NCBI RefSeq assembly: GCF_011947195.1
Contig: NZ_JAATVY010000013.1
Coordinates: forward strand, 1-64,000
Length of the DNA: 64,000 nt
DNA from: Planosporangium thailandense
GTDB taxonomy: Bacteria > Actinomycetota > Actinomycetes > Mycobacteriales > Micromonosporaceae
Direction: 5' to 3'
The first letter of the stretch is position 1. Every line of letters starts with the position of its first letter. Both the position numbers and the translations under genes were made by a program. The notes beneath the pieces were generated by a model. It did no database searches. It was not told the DNA's origin and worked only from the letters and a program-made list of their open reading frames with translations. Positions 45,101 through 54,416 of the stretch are shown one piece after another.

Positions 45101-45694
45101 CTATTCGAACCGCGCGCTGATCTGGTCGAACACGGTGTCGGCGACCTCGGACAGCGGCCGGGCCCGCGGCTCGTCGAGCCACAGCTGCATGGCGAGCCGT
45201 AGACCGGTCAGGAACGTGGCGGCCATGACGCGGGCGCGGGTCGATCCGCCGGGCTGGTCGCCGATCCGTTCGGCGATCACCTCGGTGAGCTCGCGCTCCA
45301 CCCGGGCCAGTGCGGCGAGTTGGCGGGCCAGGAGCGAGGGGTTCTCGCGTACGAGCCGGTACTCCGCCAACCAGTGCGGATCCGGCTCGTCGGGGTCGGA
45401 GTGCAGGCCGTGGAAGGCCTGCCGCAGCGCCGTCCACGGGGACTCCTCGGCCGGTCGGACCCGGAGCAGGTCGAGGAGCGTACGCAGGCCCTGCTCGTAG
45501 CCGTAGAGGACGGCGTCCTCCTTGCCGTCGAAGTAGTTGGAGAAGGTGCGGCGGGACAGGTCGACCGCGTCGGCGATCGCCTCGACGGTGACGTTGCTCA
45601 GACCCCGCTCCACCGCCAGGCGCACGGCGGCCTCGTGGAGAGCCTGTCGGGTGGCGACCTTCTTGCGCTCACGGAGGCCAGTACTGGTGTTCAT
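45101..45694 (-). CDS. TetR family regulator
   Basis: A 197-residue repressor. The N-terminal HTH is at ~20-60 (ALHEAAVRLAVERGLSNVTV, then AIADAVDLSRRTFSNYFDGK). The C-terminal ligand domain is unique to the protein. It is divergent from the MarR-MFS-YceI operon across 74 bp holding an 8-bp inverted repeat. The likely targets are itself and that operon; the ligand is unknown. Confidence 0.93.
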   Translation of the reverse strand: MNTSTGLRERKKVATRQALHEAAVRLAVERGLSNVTVEAIADAVDLSRRTFSNYFDGKEDAVLYGYEQGLRTLLDLLRVRPAEESPWTALRQAFHGLHSDPDEPDPHWLAEYRLVRENPSLLARQLAALARVERELTEVIAERIGDQPGGSTRARVMAATFLTGLRLAMQLWLDEPRARPLSEVADTVFDQISARFE

Positions 45695-45713
45695 TGATCA
45701 GAAGTTAGCTCAG

Positions 45714-45746
45714 TGAGAAAGAATACTCAACGTGAAAACTTTCTCA
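45714..45746. promoter_or_regulatory. Inverted repeat between tetR and marR genes
   Basis: TGAGAAAG (45714-45721) and CTTTCTCA (45739-45746) are perfect arms separated by 17 bases. The half site TGAGAAAG is AT-rich against the local background. It sits between the two divergent regulator genes and could bind either. Confidence 0.65.
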
Positions 45747-45768
45747 ATGTGCATGTACGCTTCGTTGC

Positions 45769-46404
45769 GTGCGTCAAGCAGATAAGCCGGTCACGACGTC
45801 GGGCGCAGATTTCCCGGCCGGGGATTCACCACCGCGACTGGACGAGCAGTTGCGCGCCTTCGTCAAGGCGCTGAGGGTCGCCCGTCAACGACTGACCATC
45901 CAGGACGCACCGGTGCACCCGGGAATGGTCGGAATCCTCGCGGCGATCGCGTGCGCCGGGGAGGGCGGCGGCTGCCACCCCAAGGAGCTGGCGGCGCGGT
46001 GCGCGCTCGACGCGTCCACCATCAGCCGTGCGGTTGCCGCCCTGGTGGAACGCGGGCTGGTTCGGCGCAGCCCGGACCCGGCCGACGGGCGGGCCCGGCT
46101 GCTGACCCTGACTCCCGACGGTCGAACCGCCCTGGCTAAGGTCGAGCAGCTACAGAGCGTGCATCTCGCCGAAGCGTTGCGTGATTGGACCGCCGAGGAG
46201 GTTGACGCGTTCGCTGTCGCCCTCGGCCGGTTCGTCGCGGGCCTGACCGCCCACCTCGACGCCGCGCACCCGGATGGCATGTACGCCAGGGCCGCGCCCC
46301 CAGCCGTGACATCCCCGGCGACCGGAGCGCCCCCCGACGCGGCGCCCGAGTCATCCGACGACCGATCCCAACCCGAGACAAGCAAGTTGGAGGCAGCGCT
46401 GTGA
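45769..46404 (+). CDS. MarR family regulator
   Basis: A 211-residue winged-helix regulator with the recognition region KELAARCALDASTISRAVAA and the wing RSPDPADGRARLLTLTPDGR. A disordered Pro/Ala/Ser tail of ~50 residues follows the dimer helix. It starts at a GTG with a weak ribosome site. It overlaps the exporter gene by 4 bases, so the two are co-translated and the regulator probably senses the exporter's substrate. Confidence 0.9.
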   Translation: MRQADKPVTTSGADFPAGDSPPRLDEQLRAFVKALRVARQRLTIQDAPVHPGMVGILAAIACAGEGGGCHPKELAARCALDASTISRAVAALVERGLVRRSPDPADGRARLLTLTPDGRTALAKVEQLQSVHLAEALRDWTAEEVDAFAVALGRFVAGLTAHLDAAHPDGMYARAAPPAVTSPATGAPPDAAPESSDDRSQPETSKLEAAL

Positions 46405-48920
46405 GCGCAGCGACCACCGCACCGAGCGCGGCGACGGCCGCACCACCCGATACCGCGGAGATGAGCCACCGGCAGGTGATGGAGGCCCTCAGCGGTCTGC
46501 TGCTGGTGCTGTTCGTCGCCATGATCAGCGCCACGGTGGTGTCGAACGCCCTGCCGCAGATCATCCAGGCGCTCAAGGGTACCCAGAGCCAGTACACCTG
46601 GGTGGTCACCGCGTCCCTGCTCACGGCGACCGCCGCGACCCCGATCTGGGGCAAGCTCGCCGACCTGTTCAGCAAGAAGGTCCTGGTCCAGGTCGCGATC
46701 GTCATCTTCGTCATCGGTTCGATGATCTGCGGCATCGCACAGAACACGCCTCAGCTCATCGCCGCCCGCGCGTTCCAGGGGCTGGGCATGGGCGGCCTGC
46801 AGGCGCTGGTCCAGGTCGTCATCGCCGCGATGATCCCGCCGCGGGAGCGCGGCCGCTACAACGGCTACCTCGGCGGCGTGATGGCGCTGGCCACCGTGGG
46901 CGGCCCGCTGCTCGGCGGCGTCATCGTCGACACCTCGTGGCTGGGCTGGCGCTGGTGCTTCTACGTGTGCGTGCCGTTCGCCGTCGTCGCATTCTTCCTG
47001 TTGCAGAAGACCCTGCACCTGCACACCGTCCGCCGGGCGGAGGCGCAGATCGACTACCTCGGCGCCACGCTGATCGCGGCCGGCGTCAGTGTCATCCTCA
47101 TCTGGGTCACCTTCGTGCACAACTCCTTCGCCTGGCTGTCGTGGCAGACCGCGGCGATGGTCGGCGGCGGTGTGGTGCTCCTCGCGCTTGCCATCCTGGT
47201 GGAGGCGCGGGTCAAGGAGCCGATCGTGCCGCTGCGCATCGTCGTGCAGCGCACGCCGGCCCTGGCGATCCTGGCCAGTGTGGCGGTCGGTATGGCCATG
47301 TTCGGTGGCTCGGTCTTCCTCGGCCAGTACTTTCAGATCGGCCGGGGCTACAGCCCGACCAAGGCCGGCCTCATGACGATCCCGCTGATGGCCGGCGTCC
47401 TGATCTCTTCCACGATCGCCGGGCAGCTCATCACCAGGAGCGGAAAGATCAAGCCGTACATCGTCACCGGCACCGTCGTGCTGATGGGCGGCTTCGCGGC
47501 GCTGGCGAGCATCGACCACGCCACCAAGCTGGTCTACGTCGGCGCCGCCATGGCGCTGGTCGGCATCGGGGTCGGCATGACGATGCAGAACCTGGTCCTC
47601 GCGGTGCAGAACACCGTCGCCCTGCGCGACATCGGTTCGGCCAGCGGCACGGTCACGTTCTTCCGGTCGCTGGGCGGCACCATCGGCGTGTCGGTGCTCG
47701 GGGCGGTCCTGGCCGACCGGATCACCGCGGACATCCCACGTCGGATGGCCGAAGCCGGCATCCCCGTCCCGGCCGGCGGCAGCAGCGGCGGGATCGGCAC
47801 GCTGGACCTGAAGGACATGCCGGCGCCGATCGCGGCCATCGTCCGCGCCGCCTACGGCGACGCCACCGCGCACATCTTCCTGATCTCCGCGATCATCGCC
47901 ATCGTCGGTTTCCTCGCCGCCCTGGTGCTGCCGCGCATCACCCTGCGCACGAGCGTCGACCTCGCGGCACCCAAGGACGAGGCCGCTGAGGACGAGCCGG
48001 GGCCGGTCGCCGAGCCGCAGCCCACGGCCGGCGACCACCGCGCCGACGACGAGCCGTACCAGGGCGCGCACGCCGCGGACCGGATCCAGGCCGAGCCGGT
48101 GTCCGCGGCGCCGGTCAGTGGCGCCGTGGTGATCGGTCGGGTGGAGGGTCCGGACCGGCGGCCGGTGGCGGGTGCGTTGTTGACGGTGACGGATTATCCG
48201 GGGCATCAGGTGGCGCGTGAGGTGAGCGCGGCCGACGGCGGTTTCCGGTTGAACCTGCCCAGTGGTGGGTCGTACCTGTTGATCTGTGCGGCGGAGCAGC
48301 ACCAGCCGATGGCGACGATGTTGTCGGTGGGGCTGGGGGAGACGTACCGGGACATCGCGTTGGCGGGGGCCTGTGTGGTGGAGGGCCGGGTGTCGGGTGT
48401 CGGTGGTGAGCCGGTGCATGGTGCGACGGTGACGTTGACCGACGCGCGTGGTGAGGTCGTGGGTGCGGCGGTGTCGGGTCCGGACGGCGGGTATGTGCTG
48501 GCGGATCTGTATCCGGGGGAGTACACGTTGACGGCCACGGCGGAGAACACGTTGCCGGTGGCGCAGGCGGTCGTGGTGGACGGGGCCGGGTCGCACCGGT
48601 TCGATGTGGTGGTGCGGTCGAATGCGACGGTGGCGGGGACGGTGCGGTCGGCGCGGTCGGGTCAGCCGGTGGCGGATGCGTCGGTGATGTTGTTGGACGC
48701 GTTCGGCAATGTGGCGGGGACGGCGGTGACGGCTGAGGACGGCCGGTACGAGTTCGTCGGGCTGGTGCCGGGGGCGTACACGTTGACGGCGAGCGGGTAC
48801 GCGCCGGTGGCGGCGCGGGTGGACCTCGCCGGTGAGCACACCGACCGCGACATCGTGCTCGGCGAGCCCGGACCGGCGACGCCGGTGACGGTTTCCCCCT
48901 CGGACCAGGTTGAGAGCTGA
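46401..48920 (+). CDS. DHA2 MFS exporter fused to three carboxypeptidase-regulatory-like domains
   Basis: An 839-residue fusion. Residues ~25-520 form a 14-TM DHA2 exporter: VVSNALPQIIQALKGTQSQY, GKLADLFSKKVLVQ, ARAFQGLGMGGLQALVQVV. A ~50-residue acidic linker follows. Residues ~572-835 hold three transthyretin-like repeats with the family pattern: GRVEGPDRRPVAGALLTVTD, GRVSGVGGEPVHGATVTLTD, GTVRSARSGQPVADASVMLL, each ending near 'G.Y.L/F....PG.YTL.A'. With 14 TM helices the C-terminus is predicted to be cytoplasmic, which is unusual for this domain. GTG start overlapping the MarR stop. Codon composition changes sharply from about 48,115. Confidence 0.88.
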   Translation: MSAATTAPSAATAAPPDTAEMSHRQVMEALSGLLLVLFVAMISATVVSNALPQIIQALKGTQSQYTWVVTASLLTATAATPIWGKLADLFSKKVLVQVAIVIFVIGSMICGIAQNTPQLIAARAFQGLGMGGLQALVQVVIAAMIPPRERGRYNGYLGGVMALATVGGPLLGGVIVDTSWLGWRWCFYVCVPFAVVAFFLLQKTLHLHTVRRAEAQIDYLGATLIAAGVSVILIWVTFVHNSFAWLSWQTAAMVGGGVVLLALAILVEARVKEPIVPLRIVVQRTPALAILASVAVGMAMFGGSVFLGQYFQIGRGYSPTKAGLMTIPLMAGVLISSTIAGQLITRSGKIKPYIVTGTVVLMGGFAALASIDHATKLVYVGAAMALVGIGVGMTMQNLVLAVQNTVALRDIGSASGTVTFFRSLGGTIGVSVLGAVLADRITADIPRRMAEAGIPVPAGGSSGGIGTLDLKDMPAPIAAIVRAAYGDATAHIFLISAIIAIVGFLAALVLPRITLRTSVDLAAPKDEAAEDEPGPVAEPQPTAGDHRADDEPYQGAHAADRIQAEPVSAAPVSGAVVIGRVEGPDRRPVAGALLTVTDYPGHQVAREVSAADGGFRLNLPSGGSYLLICAAEQHQPMATMLSVGLGETYRDIALAGACVVEGRVSGVGGEPVHGATVTLTDARGEVVGAAVSGPDGGYVLADLYPGEYTLTATAENTLPVAQAVVVDGAGSHRFDVVVRSNATVAGTVRSARSGQPVADASVMLLDAFGNVAGTAVTAEDGRYEFVGLVPGAYTLTASGYAPVAARVDLAGEHTDRDIVLGEPGPATPVTVSPSDQVES

Positions 48921-48925
48921 TCAAG

Positions 48926-49792
48926 GTGTCACAGTTGGAACATGGTGCCGGCGCGCCGGCTGACGGGTCGGCGCCGACCCCCGTGCTGCGGGGCACGGTC
49001 GTGACCGGTGACGGGTGGCCGATGCCCGGCGCGACGGTCACCGCCATCGGGCCCACCGGACAGCAGTTGGGGCGGGCCGCCGCGAACGAGGCCGGCGCGT
49101 TCGCCATGCCGGTCTCGGCCGCGGGCCTGGCCACCGTCGTCGTCGCCGCGCCCGGCGTGGACCCGCTGGCCCGTACCGTCTCGATCAACCCGCACGGCGC
49201 CACCGACCTCGGCTCGGTCGTGCTCGGCAGCGCCAAGCGCGCGTCGTTGCCGGCGCCGGGCCGGTGGGACATCGACCCGGCGCACTCCATCGTGCGGGCC
49301 CGGGCCCGGCACCTGGCGCTGTCCCTTGTCGAGGGACGGTTCATGTCGTTCTCCGGGCACATCACCATCGCCGACCCGATCGAACGCTCGAGCGTCGAGG
49401 CGACCATCGACGCGGCGAGCATCGACACGGGCAACGCGGAGCGGGACGCGCACCTGCGCTCACCGGACTTCCTCGCGGTGGACCGGTTCCCGGTGCTGAC
49501 CTACCGCAGTGAGCGGGTGGTCCGGCTCACCGACGAGCGCTGGCGCGTCGACGGTCAGCTGACCATCCGGGACATCACCCGGCCGGTCCCGCTCGACCTG
49601 ACGTACCTGGGCACCGGAGCGGATCCGTGGGGCGGCACCCGCATCGCGCTGAACGCCACCACCCAGTTGGCGCGCAAGGACTACGAGATGAACTGGAACA
49701 TGGGGCTGCCCGGCGGGTTCGTCCTCGTCGGCCCGACGTTGCGCATCGAGCTGGAGATCCAGGCGGTCCGTCAGGAGGCCAACGGCGGCTGA
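48926..49792 (+). CDS. YceI protein with N-terminal carboxypeptidase-regulatory-like domain
   Basis: A 288-residue protein. Residues ~20-105 form a transthyretin-like domain of the same type as those on the exporter (LRGTVVTGDGWPMPGATVTA). Residues ~110-280 form a YceI lipocalin-like domain (WDIDPAHSIVRARARHLALS, GRFMSFSGHITIADP, LTIRDITRPVPLDLTYLG, RKDYEMNWNMGLPGGFVLV). Characterised YceI proteins bind polyisoprenoids or other long amphiphiles. No signal peptide is present, so it should be cytosolic. GTG start 5 bp after the exporter. It overlaps the convergent regulator gene by 22 bp. Confidence 0.9.
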   Translation: MSQLEHGAGAPADGSAPTPVLRGTVVTGDGWPMPGATVTAIGPTGQQLGRAAANEAGAFAMPVSAAGLATVVVAAPGVDPLARTVSINPHGATDLGSVVLGSAKRASLPAPGRWDIDPAHSIVRARARHLALSLVEGRFMSFSGHITIADPIERSSVEATIDAASIDTGNAERDAHLRSPDFLAVDRFPVLTYRSERVVRLTDERWRVDGQLTIRDITRPVPLDLTYLGTGADPWGGTRIALNATTQLARKDYEMNWNMGLPGGFVLVGPTLRIELEIQAVRQEANGG

Positions 49793-50457
49793 GCGGTGCG
49801 TTCCGCGCGGATCACCCGGTACCCGTCGGGCGCGGCGACCAGGCACCAGCCGACCGTCGCGAGCTTCGCGGCCAGCGACTCCAGGTACGGGTCGAGCACC
49901 TTCGACCCGCCGCCGAAGTCGTAGTGCCACACGTGCTCGAACAGGGCGGCCTTGCCCAGCGGCGCGTCCCGGTGGTCCAGGAACGCCTCGGCGAGGCGGT
50001 ACTCGATCGAGCTGAGCGTGATCTCCCGGCCGTCGCCGGCCAGCAGCCGGCCGCCGGGGCCGAGGGTCAGGCCGCCGGCCGGGCCGGGGCCGGGCAGCAG
50101 GGCCCGCAGGTGCGCCGTCAGCTCCGGCAACGGGACCGGCTTGACCAGATAGTCGTCGGCGCCGGCGCGCAGGCCCGCCGACCGGAGCCACCCGCTGTCG
50201 CGCGCCGTCATCATCAGTACCGGCATGCGGTGGCCCTCGGCGCGCAGGGCGCGGCAGGTCTCGATGCCGTCCATGCCGGGCATCATCACGTCGAGCACGA
50301 CCGCGTCCGGCGGCTCGCCGTGCGCCACGGCGTCACGTACCAGGTCCAGGGCGGCGGCGCCGTCCGGCGCGGTGCGGACGTCGAAGCCGGCGAGGCCCAG
50401 CCCGCGCGACACCGACTCCCGTACGCCGGGCTCGTCGTCGACCACCAGGATGCGCAT
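49771..50457 (-). CDS. OmpR-type response regulator with degenerate DNA-binding domain
   Basis: A 228-residue protein. The receiver domain is intact (VVDDE, phosphoacceptor Asp56 in VVLDVMMPG, LVKP). The C-terminal domain keeps the winged-helix outline (LFEHVWHYDFGGGSKVLDPY). However, it lacks the usual 'YLRRKL' recognition-helix end and 'TVRGVGYR' wing, having LESLAAKLATVG and LVAAPDGYRV instead. DNA specificity may be altered or lost. It is the last gene of the efflux operon and shares the word WHYDFGG with the first regulator, suggesting duplication. Confidence 0.88.
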   Translation of the reverse strand: MRILVVDDEPGVRESVSRGLGLAGFDVRTAPDGAAALDLVRDAVAHGEPPDAVVLDVMMPGMDGIETCRALRAEGHRMPVLMMTARDSGWLRSAGLRAGADDYLVKPVPLPELTAHLRALLPGPGPAGGLTLGPGGRLLAGDGREITLSSIEYRLAEAFLDHRDAPLGKAALFEHVWHYDFGGGSKVLDPYLESLAAKLATVGWCLVAAPDGYRVIRAERTAQPPLAS

Positions 50458-50462
50458 GGCTG

Positions 50463-51107
50463 CTAGCCCTTGGTGACCTTGCTCGCGGTGACCACGCCGT
50501 CGCCGCTGGCCGGGCCGGTGACGGTGACCTGGGCGCCGGGGGTCAGGTCGGCCAGCTTGCCGTTCTGGGTGCCCTGGATCGTCGTCGCGCCGCTGGTGCG
50601 TACCGTCACCACGTTGCCGTCGGCGGTCTGCACGTACAGGGTCGTGCCGTCGACGAGCTTGACCGTCCCCGTGGTGACGTTCGAGGCGGTGGCGCTGGGC
50701 CGCGGCGCGCCGGCACCGGTCTGGCCGCCGGCACCGGTCTGACCGCCCTGGCGCTGCCCGCCGAAGCCGCCGAAGCCGCCAGCGCCGAAGTTTCCGCCGC
50801 CCGCCAAGGCGGAGCGGGCCGAGGCCTGGCTGCCCGCCGCCGGGGTGCCGTAGCGCTTCTGCACCTGGGCGCCGGCGAAGAACCCGATGACCAGGAGGAC
50901 CAGCGCGGCGAGCACCATCGTGGTACGCGTGGCGTAGCGGCGCGGTGCCCGGGCGGCCAGCTGCGCGCTCAGGTCGTCGGCGAACGGATCGCTGTCCAGA
51001 TCCACGTCGGGGGCGGTATCGAGGAGCGCCTGCGGGACCGGCTCCAACTGCACCGTCTCGTACTCGGCGTGCCGTCCACTCGTGTTCATCCGGTTGAAAG
51101 TCCTCAC
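50463..51107 (-). CDS. Single-pass membrane protein with DUF5666-like domain
   Basis: About 214 residues. A cytoplasmic tail of ~65 residues precedes a TM helix at ~68-86 (MVLAALVLLVIGFFAGAQV). A Gly/Gln-rich linker follows. The C-terminal ~70 residues are a small beta domain (GTVKLVDGTTLYVQTADGNV, LTPGAQVTVTGPASGDGVVT) like DUF5666. Such proteins often accompany MacAB-like operons in Actinobacteria; function unknown. The GTG at 51107 overlaps the permease stop; ATG 51089 is possible. Confidence 0.85.
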   Translation of the reverse strand: MRTFNRMNTSGRHAEYETVQLEPVPQALLDTAPDVDLDSDPFADDLSAQLAARAPRRYATRTTMVLAALVLLVIGFFAGAQVQKRYGTPAAGSQASARSALAGGGNFGAGGFGGFGGQRQGGQTGAGGQTGAGAPRPSATASNVTTGTVKLVDGTTLYVQTADGNVVTVRTSGATTIQGTQNGKLADLTPGAQVTVTGPASGDGVVTASKVTKG

Positions 51108-52308
51108 TCGTAGCGGAGCGCTTCGATGGGCCGCAGCCCGGCCGCGCGGCTGGCGGGGTAGCTGCCGAAGAACAGTCCGATGGCGACGGAGACGCCGAGC
51201 GCGAGCGCCACCGAGGCCGGCACGATGACCGGCTTGATACCGACGATCGTGAACTGGCTGCCGATGACGGCGGCGGCGACGCCGAGCAGCCCGCCGATGA
51301 GGCTCAGTACCGTCGCCTCGACCAGGAACTGCGTGAGGACCGTACGCTTCGGCGCGCCGAGCGCCTTGCGGATGCCGATCTCGCGGGTGCGTTCGGTGAC
51401 CGTCACCATCATGATGTTCGTGATGCCGATGCCGCCGACGAGCAGGCTGATCGCCGCGACCGCACCGAGCAGGACGGTGAACGTCTTGGCGCTGTCCTGG
51501 CGGGCCGACAGCAGCTGCGACTGGTTGAGGATGCGGTAGGGCGGGCTCGCCGCGTTGGCCACGTGCAGCTTCTGGTTGAGGATCGCCGTGACCTCGGCCT
51601 GCGCGGCGTCGACCGAGTCGGGGGCGGTGGCCTGGACCAGCAGCTGGTTGAGCGGCCCGTACCCGGTCAGCGACTCCTGTACGGCGGTGACCGGCGCGAT
51701 CGCGATGTCGTTCGGGTCGTTGAACCCGGAGCCGCCCTTGTCGGCGAGTACCCCGGTGACCGTGAACAGGGTGCCGTTGACGGTGATCTGCTTGCCGACC
51801 GGGTCGGTCCGGTCGAACAGCGCCTGGGCCACGGTCGAGCCGATCACCATGACCCGCCGGGCGTCCTTGACGTCGTCGTCGGTGAATCCGGTGCCGCGGG
51901 ACACGGTGTCGTTCGCGGCCGGCAGGTAGGTCGGGGTGGTGCCGACGAACTGCGCGATGGTGTGGTCGACCCCGTCGTACGTGGCGTCCGGCGCGGTCGT
52001 CACGACGGGGGAGGCGCTCTTGACGTCGGGCGCGGCGTTCCGGTCGCTCAGCGCGCTCACCAGATCGGTCGTCAGCGACGTGTTCTGGGTCGCGCTCGCC
52101 GACTGCCGGACGCCGCCGCTGCTTACGGTCAACGTGTTGGTGCCCAACCGTTCGATGCTGGCCTGGATCGCCTTCGCCGACCCGTTGCCGACGGCCACCA
52201 GCAGGATGACCGCCGCGACACCGATGAGGATGCCGAGGACGGTCAGCCCCGAGCGCAGCTTGTTGGCGAGTACGCCACGGACGGCGAAGCGGATGGTCTC
52301 GAAGATGC

Positions 52309-52312
<4 letters not shown>
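51104..52312 (-). CDS. MacB-like ABC permease (FtsX family)
   Basis: A 402-residue permease with four TM helices: one at ~15-37, three at the C-terminal end. Between them a ~230-residue outer domain of the MacB_PCD type contains ASPVVTTAPDATYDG and VVGSTVAQALFDR-like blocks. The FtsX region carries TERTREIGIRKALGA, the coupling motif. It would couple ATP hydrolysis to movement of substrates (peptides, antibiotics or lipids) outside the membrane. Start overlaps the ATPase stop by 4 bases. Confidence 0.93.
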
Positions 52313-53024
<712 letters not shown>

Positions 53025-53028
<4 letters not shown>

Positions 53029-54392
53029 CCGCCGGCACCGCCCCGCGCGCCGCCGCCGGAGAACCCGCCACCGCCGGAGAAGCCACCGCCGCCGTTACGG
53101 CCGCCGGCACCGCCGAACCCGCCACCGCCGAAGCCGTTACCGCCGAAGCCGGCGCCGCCGGTCCGGCCGTTGGTCCCGGTGCCCGTGCTGGTCGGGAGGT
53201 TGAGGGCGACCTGCTCGCCGGGCTGCAGGCCGGAGGTGATCTCCACGAACTGGTCGCCCTGGACGCCGACCTGGACCGGTCGGGTCTCGTGCGTCCCGTT
53301 GGCGGTCACGACGTCGACCGTGTGGCGCTGCCCGGTGCCGCGCACCGCCGCCGCGGGTACCCGTACCGCGCTGTCGACCTGGGCGACCGTCACGGTGACG
53401 GAAACGGTCTGGCCGATGCGGATCCCGTCGGGCAGCGAGTCGAGATCGACGGTCACCGCGTAGGAGTTCACGCCGTTCTGGGTGGTGGCGGTGGGGGAGA
53501 TCGCCGAGACCTTGCCGGTCGTCCGGGCGCCCGATAGCGCCGCCCAGGTCGCCGTCGCGTCCTGGCCGACCTTCAGCTTGGTGGCGTCGGCCTCCGCGAA
53601 CGAGGCGGCGACCTGCATCCTGGTCAGGTCGGCGAGCCGGATGAAGCCGCCCGTTGTCGAGGTCGACGAGCCGGTGCTGGAGTTGGACGAGCTACCGCCA
53701 CCCGTGGCGCTGCCACCACCGCCGCTGTTACCGCCGTTCCCGCCGCCGGCCGCGCCGCTGCCGCCGGACGAGCCCGACCCCGAGCCGCCGCCCGAGGACG
53801 ACGAGCCGCTGGACGGGCTGCCGACAGTACCGTTGACGGCGACCACCGTGCCCGCCATCGGGGCGGTGAGGGTCGTGCCGTCCAGCGCCCGCTGGGCCGA
53901 GTTGACGCTGTTCTGGGCGTTCGTGACCTGGGCCTGGGTGGCCGCGATGGTGGCCGAGTCGGGCTGGGCGGCGGACTGGGCGCGGCTCAGGCTCGCTTGC
54001 GCGGAGGTCAGGTTGGCCTCGGCGGCGTTCAGCTGCTCCTGCGCCGCGGTCGGGCTGACCTTGGCCAGTACCTGGCCGGCCTTCACGGTGTCGCCGACCT
54101 TGACGTCGATCTCGGTGACCGTGCCGGCCGTGATGAAGTTGACCCCCGCGGTCGACGCGCTCTGCACGCTGCCGGTCGCCGAGACCGACGAGATCACCTG
54201 TCCCTGGGTGACCGGGACGGTCCGGCTCGTCGACCTCGTGGTCGGTGTGGTGTCCGCGACCGCGACGGTGCGGTAGGACAGGAACGCGCCGAGCGCGAGC
54301 AACAGCGCCAGGACCGCGTTGACGACCAGGGTCGGCCGCTGCGGCAGCCGCAGCGCAGACGGCAGGGTCGGTCGGCGTGGCCAGAGGGACAT
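53025..54392 (-). CDS. Efflux adaptor, MacA/HlyD type, with Gly/Ser-rich insert
   Basis: A 455-residue adaptor. An N-terminal TM helix at ~23-45 anchors it. A lipoyl/coiled-coil hairpin (AEANLTSAQASLSRAQSAAQ) is followed by a low-complexity insert of ~55 Gly/Ser/Asn residues, placed between APMAGTVVAVNGTVG and IRLADLTRMQVAASF. Beta-barrel and membrane-proximal domains follow. The C-terminal ~50 residues are Gly-rich. In a monoderm the adaptor cannot meet an outer-membrane channel and probably extends into the cell wall. Confidence 0.9.
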
Positions 54393-54416
54393 GGCCGAAA
54401 TCGTGCCGGGGGGCGC

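Noticed and set aside
45885-48839. 984-codon minus-strand open frame opposite the MarR and MFS genes
   Set aside because: It is antisense to two clearly coding genes and has an Arg/His-rich shadow composition.
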